5,592 nucleotides of DNA, taken from the NCBI GenBank assembly GCA_022712475.1, contig JALAGK010000081.1:1-5592 (forward strand). The letters are read 5' to 3'. Of the stretch, positions 5,002 to 5,592 are shown one piece after another (within the stretch, counting starts at the first letter, position 1; the number at the start of each line of letters is the position of its first letter). Made by a program: the position numbers and the translations under genes. The notes beneath the pieces were generated by a model. That model saw only the letters and a program-made list of their open reading frames with translations, ran no database searches and was not told the DNA's origin. The stretch is from Enterobacteriaceae bacterium (lineage in GTDB: Bacteria > Pseudomonadota > Gammaproteobacteria > Enterobacterales > Enterobacteriaceae).

Positions 5002-5592
5002 GTGGCACATTCCCCTTATCGCGTTATTACGGCGGCCCACTGGGGGCCGATGGTGGTGGAGACAGACGGCGAGCGTGTGCTGTCGTCGGGCGGCGCGCTG
5101 GCGTCTGATTTCCCCAACTCGCTGCAAAGCGCGGTGGCCGACCAGGTTCACAGCAAAACGCGTGTGCGCTGGCCAATGGTACGTAAGGGCCTGCTTACTT
5201 CGCCATCGGCACCAAAAGGGCGTCGTGGACAGGATGAATTTGTACGTGTCTCCTGGGATGAGGCGCTGGATTTGATTCACACGCAGCACCAGCGTATACG
5301 GACAAATTACGGGCCATCGGCGATTTTTGCCGGCTCCTACGGCTGGCGCTCCAACGGCGTGCTGCATAAGGCCTCAACGCTATTACAGCGCTATATGAGC
5401 CTCGCGGGCGGCTATACCGGCCATTTGGGTGACTACTCTACCGGAGCCGCGCAGGTCATCATGCCTTATGTGGTAGGCGGCAATGAGGTGTATCAGCAGC
5501 AAACCAGCTGGCCGCTGGTGCTGGAGCACACTGACGTGGTAGTGCTGTGGAGCGCCAACCCGCTTAACACGCTGAAAATTGCCTGGAATGCC
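5002..5592 (+). CDS. bisC: Biotin sulfoxide reductase BisC, N-terminal part, cut by the window edge
   Basis: A cytoplasmic molybdopterin-guanine-dinucleotide enzyme of the DMSO-reductase family that reduces biotin sulfoxide to biotin; E. coli BisC also reduces methionine sulfoxide. The first 197 residues are present, about a quarter of the full protein. They match recalled E. coli BisC closely: TAAHWGPM (10-17), [13 protein letters not shown] (39-51), [18 protein letters not shown] (76-93), [17 protein letters not shown] (109-125) and [15 protein letters not shown] (137-151). S146 in DYSTGAA is the expected Mo ligand. Y113 and W115 correspond to the active-site Tyr and Trp of DMSO reductase. 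There is no Tat signal and no N-terminal cysteine cluster for an iron-sulfur centre, as expected for BisC rather than TorA or DmsA. It is divergent from the kgu regulator and probably transcribed separately. The start is GTG, supported by GGAG. Confidence 0.95.
   Translation, partial: MAHSPYRVITAAHWGPMVVETDGERVLSSGGALASDFPNSLQSAVADQVHSKTRVRWPMVRKGLLTSPSAPKGRRGQDEFVRVSWDEALDLIHTQHQRIRTNYGPSAIFAGSYGWRSNGVLHKASTLLQRYMSLAGGYTGHLGDYSTGAAQVIMPYVVGGNEVYQQQTSWPLVLEHTDVVVLWSANPLNTLKIAWNA

Noticed and set aside
4898..5275. Open frame of 125 codons on the plus strand overlapping the bisC start
   Set aside because: It is out of frame with bisC, has no recognisable domain, and its second half overlaps strongly BisC-like coding sequence.
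4960..5367. Open frame of 135 codons on the minus strand opposite bisC
   Set aside because: Antisense shadow of bisC; its Arg- and Ala-rich composition is typical of reading GC-rich coding DNA on the wrong strand.

Overview
The window looks like a chromosomal segment of an enteric gammaproteobacterium (Enterobacteriaceae; genus not determined). The evidence is strong resemblance, recalled from memory, of the two edge genes to E. coli GhrB (YiaE) and BisC. Gene density is high, spacers are short, and nearly all genes have Shine-Dalgarno sites.

Layout. Five genes read leftward as one apparent unit: a LacI-family regulator (ptxS-like, 3779-4798), a TIM-barrel epimerase-like gene (kguE, 2910-3662), a PfkB-family sugar kinase (kguK, 1977-2906), an MFS transporter of the anion:cation symporter group (kguT, 588-1877), and the N-terminal half of a 2-ketoacid reductase (ghrB/tkrA in the kguD position, 1-495, running off the left edge). 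Reading rightward from 5002 is the N-terminal quarter of bisC, the molybdenum-dependent biotin sulfoxide reductase, running off the right edge. Neither partial edge gene is obvious from a simple ATG-to-stop search: ghrB has no stop in the window, and bisC starts with GTG and has no stop either.

How the genes work together. The order regulator-E-K-T-D matches the 2-ketogluconate utilisation cluster (ptxS-kguEKTD) described in Pseudomonas. KguT would import 2-ketogluconate, KguK would phosphorylate it to 2-keto-6-phosphogluconate, and the reductase would produce 6-phosphogluconate for the pentose phosphate and Entner-Doudoroff routes. The role of KguE is not settled. A perfect 18-bp palindrome, AATGGAACCGGTTCCATT, lies between the regulator and kguE and is the likely operator, probably relieved by 2-ketogluconate or a derivative.

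Non-coding parts. The bisC-ptxS divergent spacer (4799-5001) holds a lac-operator-like palindrome and a second small inverted repeat. The kguK-kguT and kguT-ghrB spacers each contain a hairpin without a T tract, so they look like intercistronic mRNA structures rather than terminators. The pathway itself is known. The items that most deserve a check are the placement of the cassette between bisC and ghrB, where E. coli K-12 has yiaD, the operator-like sites, and the use of a GhrB-type enzyme in the KguD slot. I saw no mobile elements, tRNAs, rRNAs or CRISPR arrays, and no convincing sign of an undescribed system.
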